From: Ferrovibrio sp.
Lineage (GTDB): Bacteria > Pseudomonadota > Alphaproteobacteria > Ferrovibrionales > Ferrovibrionaceae
DNA length: 64,000 nucleotides
NCBI RefSeq assembly: GCF_017994015.1
Contig: NZ_JAGOLP010000009.1
Location: 35,521 to 99,520 of the forward strand
Reading direction: 5' to 3'
Within the stretch, counting starts at the first letter, position 1, and each line of letters begins with the position of its first letter. Below the pieces are notes generated by a model that had not been told where the DNA came from, made no database searches, and saw only the letters and a program-made list of their open reading frames with translations. Below, in pieces: positions 55,870 to 64,000 of the stretch. Position numbers and translations under genes: made by a program.

Positions 55870-56682
55870 GTGTCGAGCAATCCCCAGATCAGCAGCGTGC
55901 ATGAAGACGGCGAGATCATCACCCGCCGCGACGGCGAGGTTTTTGTCATCGGCATCAACCGCCCGGCCAAGTATAACGGCTTCACGCCCAAGATGCTGAA
56001 GGAACTGGCCGCCGCCTATACCGCTTTCGAGCAGGATGCCGGCGCCCGCGTGGCTTTGCTTTATGCCGAGGGCAAACATTTCACCGCCGGGCTGGACCTG
56101 CCCAAGGTGGCGCCATTCATGGGCGAGCGGAACCTGCTGGTGGATCCGGGCCAGATCGACCCCTGCAACAATGTAGCGCCGTTCCGCACCAAGCCGGTGG
56201 TGGCCGCCGTGCAGGGCATCACCTACACGCTGGGCATCGAATTGATGCTGGCCGCCGATATGGTGGTGGCCGCCAGCGATTGCCGTTTCAGCCAGCTTGA
56301 AGTGAAGCGCGGCATCATGGCCACCGGCGGCGCCACCATCCGCATGGTGGAGCGCGCCGGCTGGGGCAATGCCATGCGCTATCTGCTGACCGGCGACGAA
56401 TTCAATTGTGATGTGGCTTTGCGCTACGGTTTCATCCAGGAAGTGGTGGCGCCGGGCGAGCAATATGCCGTGGCGATGGATTTGTGCAAACGTATCGCCG
56501 CCCAGGCGCCGCTGGCGGTTTCCGCCACGCTGCGCAACGCCCGCCTGGCGGTGGAGGACAGCCCGGCCGCCGCCGTGCGCGATTTCCACCCGACTCAGAA
56601 AGTGCTGATGGCTTCCGAGGATGTGAAAGAGGGCGTGGCCAGCTTCGTCGAGCGCCGCGCCGCCGCCTTCAAGGGCCGCTAG
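55870..56682 (+). CDS. Enoyl-CoA hydratase/isomerase (crotonase) family protein
   Basis: A 270-residue crotonase. The oxyanion-hole region YAEGKHFTAGLDLP and AAVQGITYTLGIELMLAADM are present; the catalytic Glu is in FSQLEVKRGIMATGGAT, while the first Glu position of classical hydratases is not obvious, so isomerase or another crotonase reaction is possible. It starts at GTG 55870 with AGGAG about 9 bases upstream. It is followed 10 bases later by the M48 protease gene. Confidence 0.85.
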   Translation: MSSNPQISSVHEDGEIITRRDGEVFVIGINRPAKYNGFTPKMLKELAAAYTAFEQDAGARVALLYAEGKHFTAGLDLPKVAPFMGERNLLVDPGQIDPCNNVAPFRTKPVVAAVQGITYTLGIELMLAADMVVAASDCRFSQLEVKRGIMATGGATIRMVERAGWGNAMRYLLTGDEFNCDVALRYGFIQEVVAPGEQYAVAMDLCKRIAAQAPLAVSATLRNARLAVEDSPAAAVRDFHPTQKVLMASEDVKEGVASFVERRAAAFKGR

Positions 56683-56692
56683 GAGTATTGCC

Positions 56693-58159
56693 ATGCGCCG
56701 CCATTTCCTTGCCCTCTGCCTGCTGATGCTGCTGCCGTTTTCGGCTGCGGCGCAAATCTTCATGTCGCCCGACGAGGCGAAGCAGCTGGGGGCGCAGGAG
56801 CATCCAAAAGTGCTCAAGGAATTCGGCGGCGCCTTTGACGATCCGGAAATCGGCGCCTATGTCGCCAGCATTGCGGGGCGGCTGGCCGGGCAATCCGGCC
56901 TGCCGGCGGGTGATTTTCATTTCACCGTGCTGAACAGCCCGGTGGTGAATGCCTTCGCCCTGCCCGGCGGCTATGTCTACATTACCCGCGGCACCCTGGC
57001 CCTGGCCAATAACGAGGCCGAGGCCGGCGCCGTGCTGGGGCATGAAATCGGCCATGTGGTGGCCAAACATTCCGAGCAGCGTTACGACAAGTCGATCTTC
57101 ACCAATCTGGGCGTGGCGGGCGCTTCGATCCTGGGTTCGATCTTTCTGGGTCAGGGCGCCGGCGAGGTGATCGGCCAATTGGGCGGCGCGGCGGGTGGCG
57201 CCTATCTGGCCGGCTTCAGCCGCGAGAATGAATTTGAGGCCGACCTGATCGGGCTGCAATTGCTCGGCCGCGTCGGCTATGCGCCGGATGCGGCTGCCGG
57301 CTTCCTGCAATCGCTGTCGGATTACAGCGAACTTGAAACCAAGGCGGCAGGCCAGGCCGGACGCGACCGCACTATGGACCTGTTCGCCACCCATCCGCGC
57401 GGCCCGGATCGGGTGCAGGCCGCCATCGAGGCTGCGCGCAGCCAGCCGGCGCATCCGATCTATCGCCGCGATGAATATCTCGACCGCATCAACGGCCTGA
57501 TCTATGGCGACGATCCAAAAGAGGGTGTGGTGCGCGGCACCAGTTTCACCCATCCCGGCCTGCGCCTGGCTTTCTCGGTGCCAGAGGGCTGGCGCATCAG
57601 CAATTCATCCGATGCCGTTGTGGCGCGCAGCCCGGCCAGCAATGCCGGCAGCGCCAGCCTGCAATTTGATATCGAGCGCGACAAGCGCAAGGTGCAGGCT
57701 TCACGCGGCGCACTGGATTACCTGACCCGTATCTGGCTGCCCAAGCAGCGCCTGAGCAATGCCGAGGCGATCCAGGTCGGCGGCATGCCGGGCGCCACCG
57801 CGCGGGCCCGGGTGCAGACCAAGGATGGCAGCACGGTGGATGCGCGTTTTGTCGCCGTGGGTTTCCCCACCGATGACATCCTGCGTTTTGTGCTGCTGGC
57901 GCCGCCGCGCCTGCTGCCTCAGGTGGAAGCGGAGGTAATCCGCGCCGTCAACACTGTGCGCCATCTCTCCGCCGAGGAAGCCGCCAGGGTGCAGCCCTTG
58001 CGCCTCAAGGTGATCACGGCGCAAAGCGGCGACACGATTGAGAGCCTGGCCCAGCGCATGCCGCCCGGGCGCTTTCAGGTCGAGCGTTTCCGCGTGCTGA
58101 ACGGCTACCGCGATGGCGAGACCGTACAGCCGGGCCAGCGGGTGAAACTGGTACAGTAA
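56693..58159 (+). CDS. Secreted M48-family zinc metalloprotease with LysM-like C-terminus
   Basis: A 488-residue protein with a signal peptide (RRHFLALCLLMLLPFSAAA). The catalytic motif HEIGHVVAKHSEQR lies at about 118-131 and the third ligand Glu in ENEFEADLIG (about 178-187). The C-terminal 50 residues (ITAQSGDTIESLAQRM ... VLNGYRDGETVQPGQRVKLV) match a LysM murein-binding repeat. This resembles BepA/LoiP-like envelope quality-control proteases, with a LysM domain in place of TPRs. Confidence 0.88.
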   Translation: MRRHFLALCLLMLLPFSAAAQIFMSPDEAKQLGAQEHPKVLKEFGGAFDDPEIGAYVASIAGRLAGQSGLPAGDFHFTVLNSPVVNAFALPGGYVYITRGTLALANNEAEAGAVLGHEIGHVVAKHSEQRYDKSIFTNLGVAGASILGSIFLGQGAGEVIGQLGGAAGGAYLAGFSRENEFEADLIGLQLLGRVGYAPDAAAGFLQSLSDYSELETKAAGQAGRDRTMDLFATHPRGPDRVQAAIEAARSQPAHPIYRRDEYLDRINGLIYGDDPKEGVVRGTSFTHPGLRLAFSVPEGWRISNSSDAVVARSPASNAGSASLQFDIERDKRKVQASRGALDYLTRIWLPKQRLSNAEAIQVGGMPGATARARVQTKDGSTVDARFVAVGFPTDDILRFVLLAPPRLLPQVEAEVIRAVNTVRHLSAEEAARVQPLRLKVITAQSGDTIESLAQRMPPGRFQVERFRVLNGYRDGETVQPGQRVKLVQ

Positions 58160-58242
58160 GGAATAACTGGATAATTAGTTGACTTTGGCAAGTATTGGCC
58201 GCAGCATCCAGGCAGGGAATGCCGGGATGTGAGGCCAAGACA

Positions 58243-59175
58243 ATGACCAATGCCGCCTTTGACCAGGATGTTGCCGCTTTGCGGCGCTTCAATCGGCTCT
58301 ATACGCAGCGCATCGGTGTGCTCAAGCCGGGCCTGCATGACAGCCGCTTTTCGCTGACCGAAGCCCGCCTGCTCTATGAACTGGCCAACCGCGACGGCCT
58401 GAGCGCCGGTCAGCTTTGCCAGGAACTTGGCCTGGATGCCGGCTATGTCAGCCGTATGCTGCGCGGTTTTGAACGCGACGGCCTGCTCAAGCGCCGCGCC
58501 GATGCCAGCGACAAGCGCCGCAGCCTGCTGACGCTGACCGCCGCCGGCCGCAAGGCCTATGCGCCGCTGGATGCTGCCTCGCGCAACGAGATCGGCGCCC
58601 TGCTCAAACCCTTGGGCGAGGCTGGCCGCGAACGGCTGATGCAGGCGGTGCATGGCATGGAAAATCTGCTGCGGCTTGATCCGGCCGCTGCCGCCACGGC
58701 GATCAGCTTGCGGCCGCATCGCCCGGGCGATATCGGCTGGGTGATCAGCCGCCATGGCGCGGTGTATGCCGAGGAATTCGGCTGGGATATCAGCTTCGAA
58801 GCCTTGGTGGCCGAGATCGGCGCCGGCTTCCTGAAAAACTTCGATCCCGAACGCGAGGCCGGCTGGATCGCCGAAAAGGATGGCGAGCGGGTCGGCTCGG
58901 TTTTTGTGGTGCAGCAGAGCCGTACCGTGGCCAAGCTGCGCCTGCTGCTGGTGGAACCGGCAGCGCGCGGCCATGGCCTGGGCCACCGCCTGGTGGCGAC
59001 CTGCGAGGCGTTTGCCCGCGAGAAAGGCTATCGCAAGATGGTGCTGTGGACCAATGCCAACCTGCTGGATGCGCGCCGCATCTACCAGCGCGGCGGCTAC
59101 AGCCTGGTGAAATCCGAGCCGCATCACAGTTTCGGCCATGACCTGATCGGCGAATATTGGGAAAAGAAACTGTGA
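58243..59175 (+). CDS. MarR-GNAT fusion protein
   Basis: 310 residues in two parts: a MarR winged helix (about 1-150: SLTEARLLYELANRDGLSAGQLCQELGLDAGYVSRMLRGFE) and a GNAT acetyltransferase (about 160-310: LLLVEPAARGHGLGHRLVATCE, the acetyl-CoA loop R/QxxGxG/A). Such fusions are widespread, but targets and substrates are unknown. GAGG lies 8 bases before the ATG at 58243. The stop overlaps the GTG start of the next gene (GTGA). Confidence 0.88.
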   Translation: MTNAAFDQDVAALRRFNRLYTQRIGVLKPGLHDSRFSLTEARLLYELANRDGLSAGQLCQELGLDAGYVSRMLRGFERDGLLKRRADASDKRRSLLTLTAAGRKAYAPLDAASRNEIGALLKPLGEAGRERLMQAVHGMENLLRLDPAAAATAISLRPHRPGDIGWVISRHGAVYAEEFGWDISFEALVAEIGAGFLKNFDPEREAGWIAEKDGERVGSVFVVQQSRTVAKLRLLLVEPAARGHGLGHRLVATCEAFAREKGYRKMVLWTNANLLDARRIYQRGGYSLVKSEPHHSFGHDLIGEYWEKKL

Positions 59176-60098
59176 AACCCTGGCTGCCGGGCCTGGCCGC
59201 CGCCAGCATCGGCGTGCAGGTCGGCGCCGCCATGGTGGCCACCCGCCTGGTGGTGGATCAGGCCGGGCCGGGCTCGTTGGCCATGCTGCGGTATGCCATC
59301 GGCCTGCTCTGCCTGCTGCCGATAATCGCCGCCTTGCGCGCCTGGCCAAGCTTTGCCCGCCGCGATGTGCTGCCCATCGCGCTGCTCGGCATCGGGCAAT
59401 TTGCGCTCCTGATCGCCTTGCTGAATTTTGGCCTGGCACGGGTGCCGGCCGGGCGCGCGGCGCTGATCTTTGCCGCCTTCCCGCTGCTTACCATGCTGGT
59501 AGCGGCGGCCAGCGGCCATGAAGCGCTGACCTGGCGCAAAAGCCTGGGCGTGCTGCTCAGTTTCCTCGGCGTCGGCATCGCGCTGTCGGAAAAGCTGCTG
59601 ACCGATCTGGCGCCGGCACAAAGCCTGGATGGCTGGATCGGCGAACTGGCAGTGCTGGCCGCTGCTTTCTGCGGCGCGGTATGCAGTGTCTATACCCGGC
59701 CCTATATCGCGCGTTATGGCGCCCTGCCGGTGGGCGCCTGGGCGATGGCGGCTTCGGTGGGTTTCCTGGCATTGCTGGCCCTGAATGAAGGCTATTTTGC
59801 CAATCCCTGGCGTTTTGACGCAGAAGCCTGGTGGGTGATCGGTTTCATCGGCCTGTCCAGCGGCATCGGCTATGGCGTGTGGCTGTGGGCCCTGCGCCAC
59901 GGCACGCCCACCCGCATCACACAATTTCTCTCACTCAGCCCGGTCACGGCGGCCCTGCTCGGCGTGGTCTGGCTTGGCGAAAACCTCACCCTGCCCTTGC
60001 TGCTCGGCCTGGGCGCCGTGCTGCTGGGGCTGCGGGTGGCGCAGGCGCCGCAACCGGGGCAGACTGCCAGTAACAAGATGTCGGGAAGCAAAACATGA
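59172..60098 (+). CDS. EamA-family (DMT) exporter
   Basis: A 308-residue transporter with ten membrane segments in two EamA repeats ([40 protein letters not shown]). Substrate unknown, commonly amino acids or metabolites. The GTG at 59172 overlaps the MarR-GNAT stop and follows GGGAAAAG; its own stop overlaps the next ATG by 4 bases. The three genes are thus one translationally coupled operon. Confidence 0.87.
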   Translation: MKPWLPGLAAASIGVQVGAAMVATRLVVDQAGPGSLAMLRYAIGLLCLLPIIAALRAWPSFARRDVLPIALLGIGQFALLIALLNFGLARVPAGRAALIFAAFPLLTMLVAAASGHEALTWRKSLGVLLSFLGVGIALSEKLLTDLAPAQSLDGWIGELAVLAAAFCGAVCSVYTRPYIARYGALPVGAWAMAASVGFLALLALNEGYFANPWRFDAEAWWVIGFIGLSSGIGYGVWLWALRHGTPTRITQFLSLSPVTAALLGVVWLGENLTLPLLLGLGAVLLGLRVAQAPQPGQTASNKMSGSKT

Positions 60099-60775
60099 GC
60101 ATGAACGCACCGCTGATGCAGCCATTGCCGGATTACCGGCGCTATCCGGAAGCCGAGATGATAGCGCGGGCCGCGGCGTTTCATGCCGACATCCGCCGCC
60201 GCCGTACTTTACGCGATTTTTCGCCTGAGCCGGTGCCGCGCGCCGTGATCGAGGCCGCCTTGCTGGCCGCCGGCACCGCGCCATCCGGTGCCAACCAGCA
60301 GCCGTGGCATTATTGCGTCATCACCGATCCGGCGCTGAAACGCCAGGTGCGCGAAGGCGCCGAGGCCGAGGAGCGCGAATTCTATGCCGGCCGCGCCTCG
60401 CCGGAATGGCTGGAAGCCCTGGCGCCGCTTGGCACCGATGCCAACAAGCCCTTCCTGGAAACCGCGCCACTGCTGATTGCGATTTTTGCCCAGCGTTATG
60501 GCCTGCTGCCCGATGGTGGCCGGCGCAAACATTATTATGTGCCGGAATCAGTGGGTATCAGCACCGGTTTCCTGATTGCAGCTTTGCATCATGCCGGCCT
60601 GGCCACCCTGACCCACACGCCCAGCCCGATGAATTTCCTCAACAAGCTGTGCGGCCGGCCGGAAGCCGAAAAACCCTATATCCTGCTGGTGGTGGGCTAT
60701 CCGGCGGAAGGCGCCGAAGTGCCGGTGCATGGCGGGATAAAAAAGCCGCTTGCGGATTTCACCAGCTGGAAATGA
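60095..60775 (+). CDS. Nitroreductase-family flavoprotein
   Basis: A 226-residue FMN enzyme. [40 protein letters not shown] is the FMN-binding start, and the iodotyrosine deiodinase-like lid region ([17 protein letters not shown]) is present, so it may belong to the reductive dehalogenase-like branch. It ends the MarR-GNAT operon and abuts the amidase stop. Confidence 0.86.
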   Translation: MSMNAPLMQPLPDYRRYPEAEMIARAAAFHADIRRRRTLRDFSPEPVPRAVIEAALLAAGTAPSGANQQPWHYCVITDPALKRQVREGAEAEEREFYAGRASPEWLEALAPLGTDANKPFLETAPLLIAIFAQRYGLLPDGGRRKHYYVPESVGISTGFLIAALHHAGLATLTHTPSPMNFLNKLCGRPEAEKPYILLVVGYPAEGAEVPVHGGIKKPLADFTSWK

Positions 60776-61618
60776 TCATGCCTCGTGCAGATCAAGCGCC
60801 ACCGGGGCAAGCTGATCGGCAAGATGGCGCGCTAATTGGGCGCGGCTTTTGGCATTGCGCAGAATGCGCTCATCCTCGGGATTGCTGAGAAAGCCGGTTT
60901 CGATCAGCACGCTGGGAATACGCGGCGAGCGCAGCACGGCGAAATTGGCGGTGCGCATCGGATTATCCAGCAGCCGCACTTTGTTGCCGACGCCGTCGAC
61001 AATGCGGCGCTTGGCGCTGAGCGAGGCATTGTGGCTGTGGCGCCGCGCCAGATCGAGCAGGATGGCCGAGGTTTCGCGGTCGGTGCCGCGCAGATCAAGG
61101 CCATACACCGCATCAACACGGTTTTCGCGCTCGGCGAGCGCATTGGCGAATTTGTCGGAAGCGCGATCCGAACGGCTATAGGCGGAAAGCCCGCGCGCAC
61201 CACGATTCGGCGCCGCATCGGCATGCACCGAGACAAACAGATCGGCATTATGCTTGTGCGCCACCGCCACCCGGGTCGGCAGGGCAAGATATTCGTCGCC
61301 ATCGCGGGTCAGCAGCACCTTGATATCCTTGCGCTTGGCCAGGATGTCGCGGATCTGACGGCAGATCGACAGCGTGATGTCCTTTTCCTCGGTGCCGGAA
61401 ACCCCGATGGCGCCGGGATCGCGACCGCCATGGCCGGGATCAAGCACCAGCACGGCAGGTGGCCGTGGTGCAGGCTTAGATGCCGGCTTGGATGCGGGGC
61501 GGGGCGGATTGGCCTTGGCGGTCTGCTGCGCCAGCACATCGGCCAGCGGCGTGCCGAGCATCAGCCCGCCGCCGAGACTGCCGAGAATGTAGCGTATGGC
61601 CAAGCGCCGGTTGATCAT
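60776..61618 (-). CDS. N-acetylmuramoyl-L-alanine amidase (AmiC-like)
   Basis: A 280-residue murein amidase of the Amidase_3 family. Zinc ligands are seen in LDPGHGGRDPGAIG, in the Glu of EEKDITL and in SVHADAAP; the catalytic Glu is in LIETGFLSNPEDE. The N-terminus (INRRLAIRYILGSLGGGLML) has a twin-arginine pair before a hydrophobic stretch, so Tat export is possible, as for E. coli AmiC. A proline/lysine-rich linker (about 36-52) precedes the catalytic domain. No AMIN domain is present. The ATG at 61618 is preferred over a TTG at 61627. Confidence 0.9.
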   Translation of the reverse strand: MINRRLAIRYILGSLGGGLMLGTPLADVLAQQTAKANPPRPASKPASKPAPRPPAVLVLDPGHGGRDPGAIGVSGTEEKDITLSICRQIRDILAKRKDIKVLLTRDGDEYLALPTRVAVAHKHNADLFVSVHADAAPNRGARGLSAYSRSDRASDKFANALAERENRVDAVYGLDLRGTDRETSAILLDLARRHSHNASLSAKRRIVDGVGNKVRLLDNPMRTANFAVLRSPRIPSVLIETGFLSNPEDERILRNAKSRAQLARHLADQLAPVALDLHEA

Positions 61619-61752
61619 CTGCCCCAAAATCCATGCAGCCGATTCGCCAAACGAATCGACTCTTGCGCCGGGCAGACGATAGCCAGCCAGCGATTCCGCG
61701 ACAAGCTATCTTTGCGAAAAGCCGTCACTTAACAAAGGGTAAAGGGAAATTC

Positions 61753-62718
61753 TTAATCTACGGTAAAGCGCGCCCGCACATCATAGCGATTACCCTTCAC
61801 CCAGCCTTCGATCAGTTTTTCCAGCGCGCCATTGGGCTTTTCCGGCAGCATGATCTTGAGCTTGATATACTGGTCGCCGCGCGTGTCGTCGCGGCGCGGC
61901 AGGCCACGGCCCTTGAGCCGCAGCATGGTGCCCGAGGATGCCCCCTTGGGTACACCTACCGCCACCATGCCATCCACCGTCGGCACCGCGATCTTGGCGC
62001 CGAGCACGGCTTCATCCAGCGTGATGGGCAATTCCACATGCACATCCTCGCCCTGCCGGGTGAAAAAATCATGCGGCAGGATTTTCACCTCGATCAGCGC
62101 ATCACCGGCCACGCCGCCGAGCCGGCCGGCCTCGCCCTGGCCCTTGAGCCGGATCGGCTGACCATCATTGATACCGGCCGGAATCGCCACATCAAGCTGC
62201 TTGCCGCCCGGCATGGTGACGCGCCGCTTGCAGCCGCGAGCCGCATCCACAAAACCGATTTCGATGGTGTAATGCCGATCCGCGCCACGCATCGGCTGCG
62301 GCCCGGCGCGGCCGGCCCCGGCACCAGCCCCGGCCTTGCCGCCGCGCATGGCGCCGAAAATCTCGTCCAGAAAATCCTCGCCACTCTGGCTGGCGCCGCC
62401 AAACGGCCCGCGCGCCCCAGCACCGGCACCCCCGGCACGGCCACGACCGCCAAAGCCGCCGCCACCGAAGCCGCCGCCAAAATTGGCAGCGCGCGGCTGG
62501 CCGGCGGCATCGATCTCGCCGCGATCAAATTTGCCGCGCTTGTCGGGGTCGCCAACAATATCATAGGCCGCCGACACTTCCTTGAACCGCTCCTCGATCT
62601 TGGGTGCGTTCGGATTGCGGTCGGGATGCAGCTCCTTGGCCAGCTTGCGATAGGCCTTCTTGATATCGTCCTGGCTCGCCGTGCGGCCAACGCCGAGCAC
62701 ACTATAGGGGTCACGCAT
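61753..62718 (-). CDS. DnaJ-class co-chaperone (CbpA-like)
   Basis: A 321-residue J-domain protein. J domain at 1-68 with the HPD motif (KELHPDRNP), a long Gly/Phe/Arg-rich linker (about 78-115), and the DnaJ C-terminal substrate-binding domains (VDAARGCKRRVTMPGGKQLDVAIPAG and a second repeat ending KGRGLPRRDD). The cysteine-rich zinc finger is missing, so it is CbpA/DjlA-like rather than DnaJ. It lies 12 bases after the Sel1-repeat gene and could be co-transcribed with it. Confidence 0.9.
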   Translation of the reverse strand: MRDPYSVLGVGRTASQDDIKKAYRKLAKELHPDRNPNAPKIEERFKEVSAAYDIVGDPDKRGKFDRGEIDAAGQPRAANFGGGFGGGGFGGRGRAGGAGAGARGPFGGASQSGEDFLDEIFGAMRGGKAGAGAGAGRAGPQPMRGADRHYTIEIGFVDAARGCKRRVTMPGGKQLDVAIPAGINDGQPIRLKGQGEAGRLGGVAGDALIEVKILPHDFFTRQGEDVHVELPITLDEAVLGAKIAVPTVDGMVAVGVPKGASSGTMLRLKGRGLPRRDDTRGDQYIKLKIMLPEKPNGALEKLIEGWVKGNRYDVRARFTVD

Positions 62719-62730
62719 GACAGATCACTT

Positions 62731-64000
62731 TCAACGCGGGCTCAGCAGGCGCTGGGCCAGATCGGCGGCATCGTCGCGCTGGCGGTCGGGCATCGCCCGG
62801 GCCAGCTCGGCGGCTGCCTGCTCGGCTTGCATATTGCCATTTTGCGCCGCGACGCGCAGCCATGCCAGCGCCCTGATGCGATCTGGCGGCAAGCCCTTGC
62901 CATCGCGGTATAACAGCCCCAGCCGGCCCTGCGCCTCGGCATTGCCCTGCTGCGCCAGCGGCAGCCAGCGCCCCAAAGCAGTGAAATAATCGGCTTTTTC
63001 ATAAGCCTGCTGCGCCACCTGCATCGGATCCGGCGCCGGCATGGCCGGCGCGGCGGCAATCGCCGGGCCGGGTTCTTCGCTACGCCCGAACAGCCAGCCG
63101 AACAAACCGCCCGACTCGACGGGCGGCGGTGGCGGTGGCGGCGGCGGTGGCACCAACACTACAGCCGGGGGCGAGGGCGGGGCCGGCACTGGGGCAGGCA
63201 CTGGCGCTGGGATTGGGGCTGGGATTGGGGCTGGGACTGGTGACGCAACATCCGGCGGGGTTGGGGCCGGCGATTCCGGCGTAATCATGCGGCGGCCAGG
63301 CAACTGCGCCGGATCAGGCCGGGTTGAGATTGCAGATGGCGTAGCGACCCGGCTGGGCGCCGGCTGGGATGCAGCAACCGGTGTGGCGGCAAGCTGAACC
63401 GCATCGTCGCGCGCCACAGGCCGGGCTTCGGTTGCGTCCGCAGCTGGGGTCGCCCCCGCAACCGGTGGCGTCGGCTGGGCGGCAGGCAGCACCGGCACGG
63501 TGCCGCGCGGCTTCATCACCAGGATCGACAGGCGCTCCAGCGCATCAGGCTGGCCGGCCTTGGCGGCATTGTTATACCAGCCCAGCGCCGAGGCCGAGTC
63601 GGCAGGCATGCCCAGGCCGAGTTCGTGCATCAGGCCCAGATTATATTGTGCCACGGCATGGCCCTGGCGGGCGGCGGCCTCAAACCATTTGCGCGCCTCG
63701 GCGTAATCCAGCTTGACGCCTTCACCATTGAGATACAGCGCCGCCAGATTGGCCTGGGCGCGGGCAAAGCCAAGTTCGGCAGCGGCACGATACCAGCGCA
63801 GGGCTGCGGCCATATCCACCGGCACGCCCCGGCCCCAGCGATACAGATGGCCCATATTGCGCATCGCCGCCGCATCGCCGGCTTCCGCCAGCGGGCGCCA
63901 TTGCGCCGCCGCCGCGGCATAATCTCCCGCTTCAAAGGCGGCAACGCCGGCTGCAAAATCGGCCCGCGCCGGAGCGGCCGGCAGCAGCAGGATCAGCGCG
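62731..64000 (-). CDS. Secreted Sel1-repeat protein, 5' end outside window
   Basis: The frame is open to the window edge. Its first visible residues, ALILLLPAAPARA then DFAAGVAAFEAGDYAAA, look like the end of a signal peptide (cleavage after ARA), so only a few codons are missing; an internal ATG at 63864 is not the start. Sel1-type repeats occupy the N-terminal part (MGHLYRWGRGVPVDMAAALRWY, LAALYLNGEGVKLDYAEARKWF, LGLMHELGLGMPADSASALGWY), then a Pro/Ala-rich linker of about 140 residues with PAP repeats and a run of ten prolines, then another Sel1 block (LGLLYRDGKGLPPDRIRALAWL). Such proteins scaffold envelope complexes. Confidence 0.85.
   Translation of the reverse strand, partial: ALILLLPAAPARADFAAGVAAFEAGDYAAAAAQWRPLAEAGDAAAMRNMGHLYRWGRGVPVDMAAALRWYRAAAELGFARAQANLAALYLNGEGVKLDYAEARKWFEAAARQGHAVAQYNLGLMHELGLGMPADSASALGWYNNAAKAGQPDALERLSILVMKPRGTVPVLPAAQPTPPVAGATPAADATEARPVARDDAVQLAATPVAASQPAPSRVATPSAISTRPDPAQLPGRRMITPESPAPTPPDVASPVPAPIPAPIPAPVPAPVPAPPSPPAVVLVPPPPPPPPPPVESGGLFGWLFGRSEEPGPAIAAAPAMPAPDPMQVAQQAYEKADYFTALGRWLPLAQQGNAEAQGRLGLLYRDGKGLPPDRIRALAWLRVAAQNGNMQAEQAAAELARAMPDRQRDDAADLAQRLLSPR
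63186..63240 (+). repeat. Short tandem repeat encoding the PAPIPAPV linker; G-rich on plus strand
   Basis: Repeats of about 12 bases (CTGGGATTGGGG and variants) encode alternating PAPI/PAPV units in the Sel1-repeat protein. The plus strand holds five G-runs of three or more (63209-63211, 63215-63218, 63221-63223, 63227-63230, 63233-63235) with 2-3 base loops, fitting a G-quadruplex pattern on the template strand. Confidence 0.75.

Overview
The window is about 64 kb of high-GC DNA from an alphaproteobacterial chromosome. The evidence is a split F0 ATP synthase operon with both b and b' subunits, a CcrM-type GANTC methyltransferase next to rnhB, groESL behind a CIRCE operator, a TRAP transporter, and many PAS, histidine kinase and response regulator genes. 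A Rhodospirillales-like organism is plausible, but the genus cannot be fixed from the sequence. Genes are dense, often with 4 to 14 base overlaps. I see no tRNA or rRNA gene, no CRISPR array, no prophage and no transposase gene.

Layout. Bases 1-3000: the end of a methyltransferase gene, a bidirectional terminator, and atpI-B-E-F'-F on the minus strand. Bases 3000-4460: a Fic protein behind an inverted-repeat operator. Bases 4479-10387: a tight minus-strand run, coaBC-dut-rrf2-cysK-moeB, two tandem PAS_5 proteins (the first apparently starting at CTG) and a PEP-mutase-like protein. Bases 10470-16583: an SDR, a membrane-bound spermidine-synthase-like protein, a YbdK-like ligase, RsmB and a thioesterase. 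Bases 16594-23275: a minus-strand signalling operon (GGDEF-EAL, DSD1-like PLP enzyme, membrane histidine kinase, PAS_5 protein). Bases 23390-25627: groESL with promoter, CIRCE and terminator. Bases 25646-32767: a LysR regulator, a YcaC-like hydrolase, a two-component system divergent from a MipA-type outer-membrane protein, vapBC, and arsR with an AHSA1 gene.

At 32767-33036 lies a 270 bp non-coding palindromic element with near-perfect terminal inverted repeats, flanked by TA on both sides. It sits exactly between two convergent genes, and removing it with one TA restores overlapping stop codons for both. I read it as a MITE inserted at a TA target. Bases 33036-37558 hold a sensor cluster (PAS kinase, soluble chemoreceptor, Aer-like PAS protein) and a divergent OmpR-type regulator whose receiver lacks the phosphorylation residues, separated by an AT-rich island.

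Bases 37561-44071 look like a catabolic region: Fe-type alcohol dehydrogenase, class III aminotransferase, XRE-cupin regulator, RidA and a DctPQM TRAP transporter. Directly upstream lies a globin gene in one run with an OmpR regulator and a hybrid kinase. Bases 47474-64000 are mostly housekeeping and accessory genes: an Atg22-like transporter, cfa, a GST, purH, accA, ccrM, rnhB, a crotonase, an M48-LysM protease, a MarR-GNAT fusion, an EamA exporter, a nitroreductase, a murein amidase, a CbpA-like DnaJ protein, and a secreted Sel1-repeat protein cut by the window edge.

The theme that stands out is redox and energy sensing: at least seven proteins with clear PAS domains, a globin beside a two-component system, and c-di-GMP turnover. 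The best candidates for something undescribed are the palindromic element, the CTG-started PAS gene, the pseudo-receiver regulator, and the pairing of a c-di-GMP enzyme with a PLP racemase-fold enzyme.
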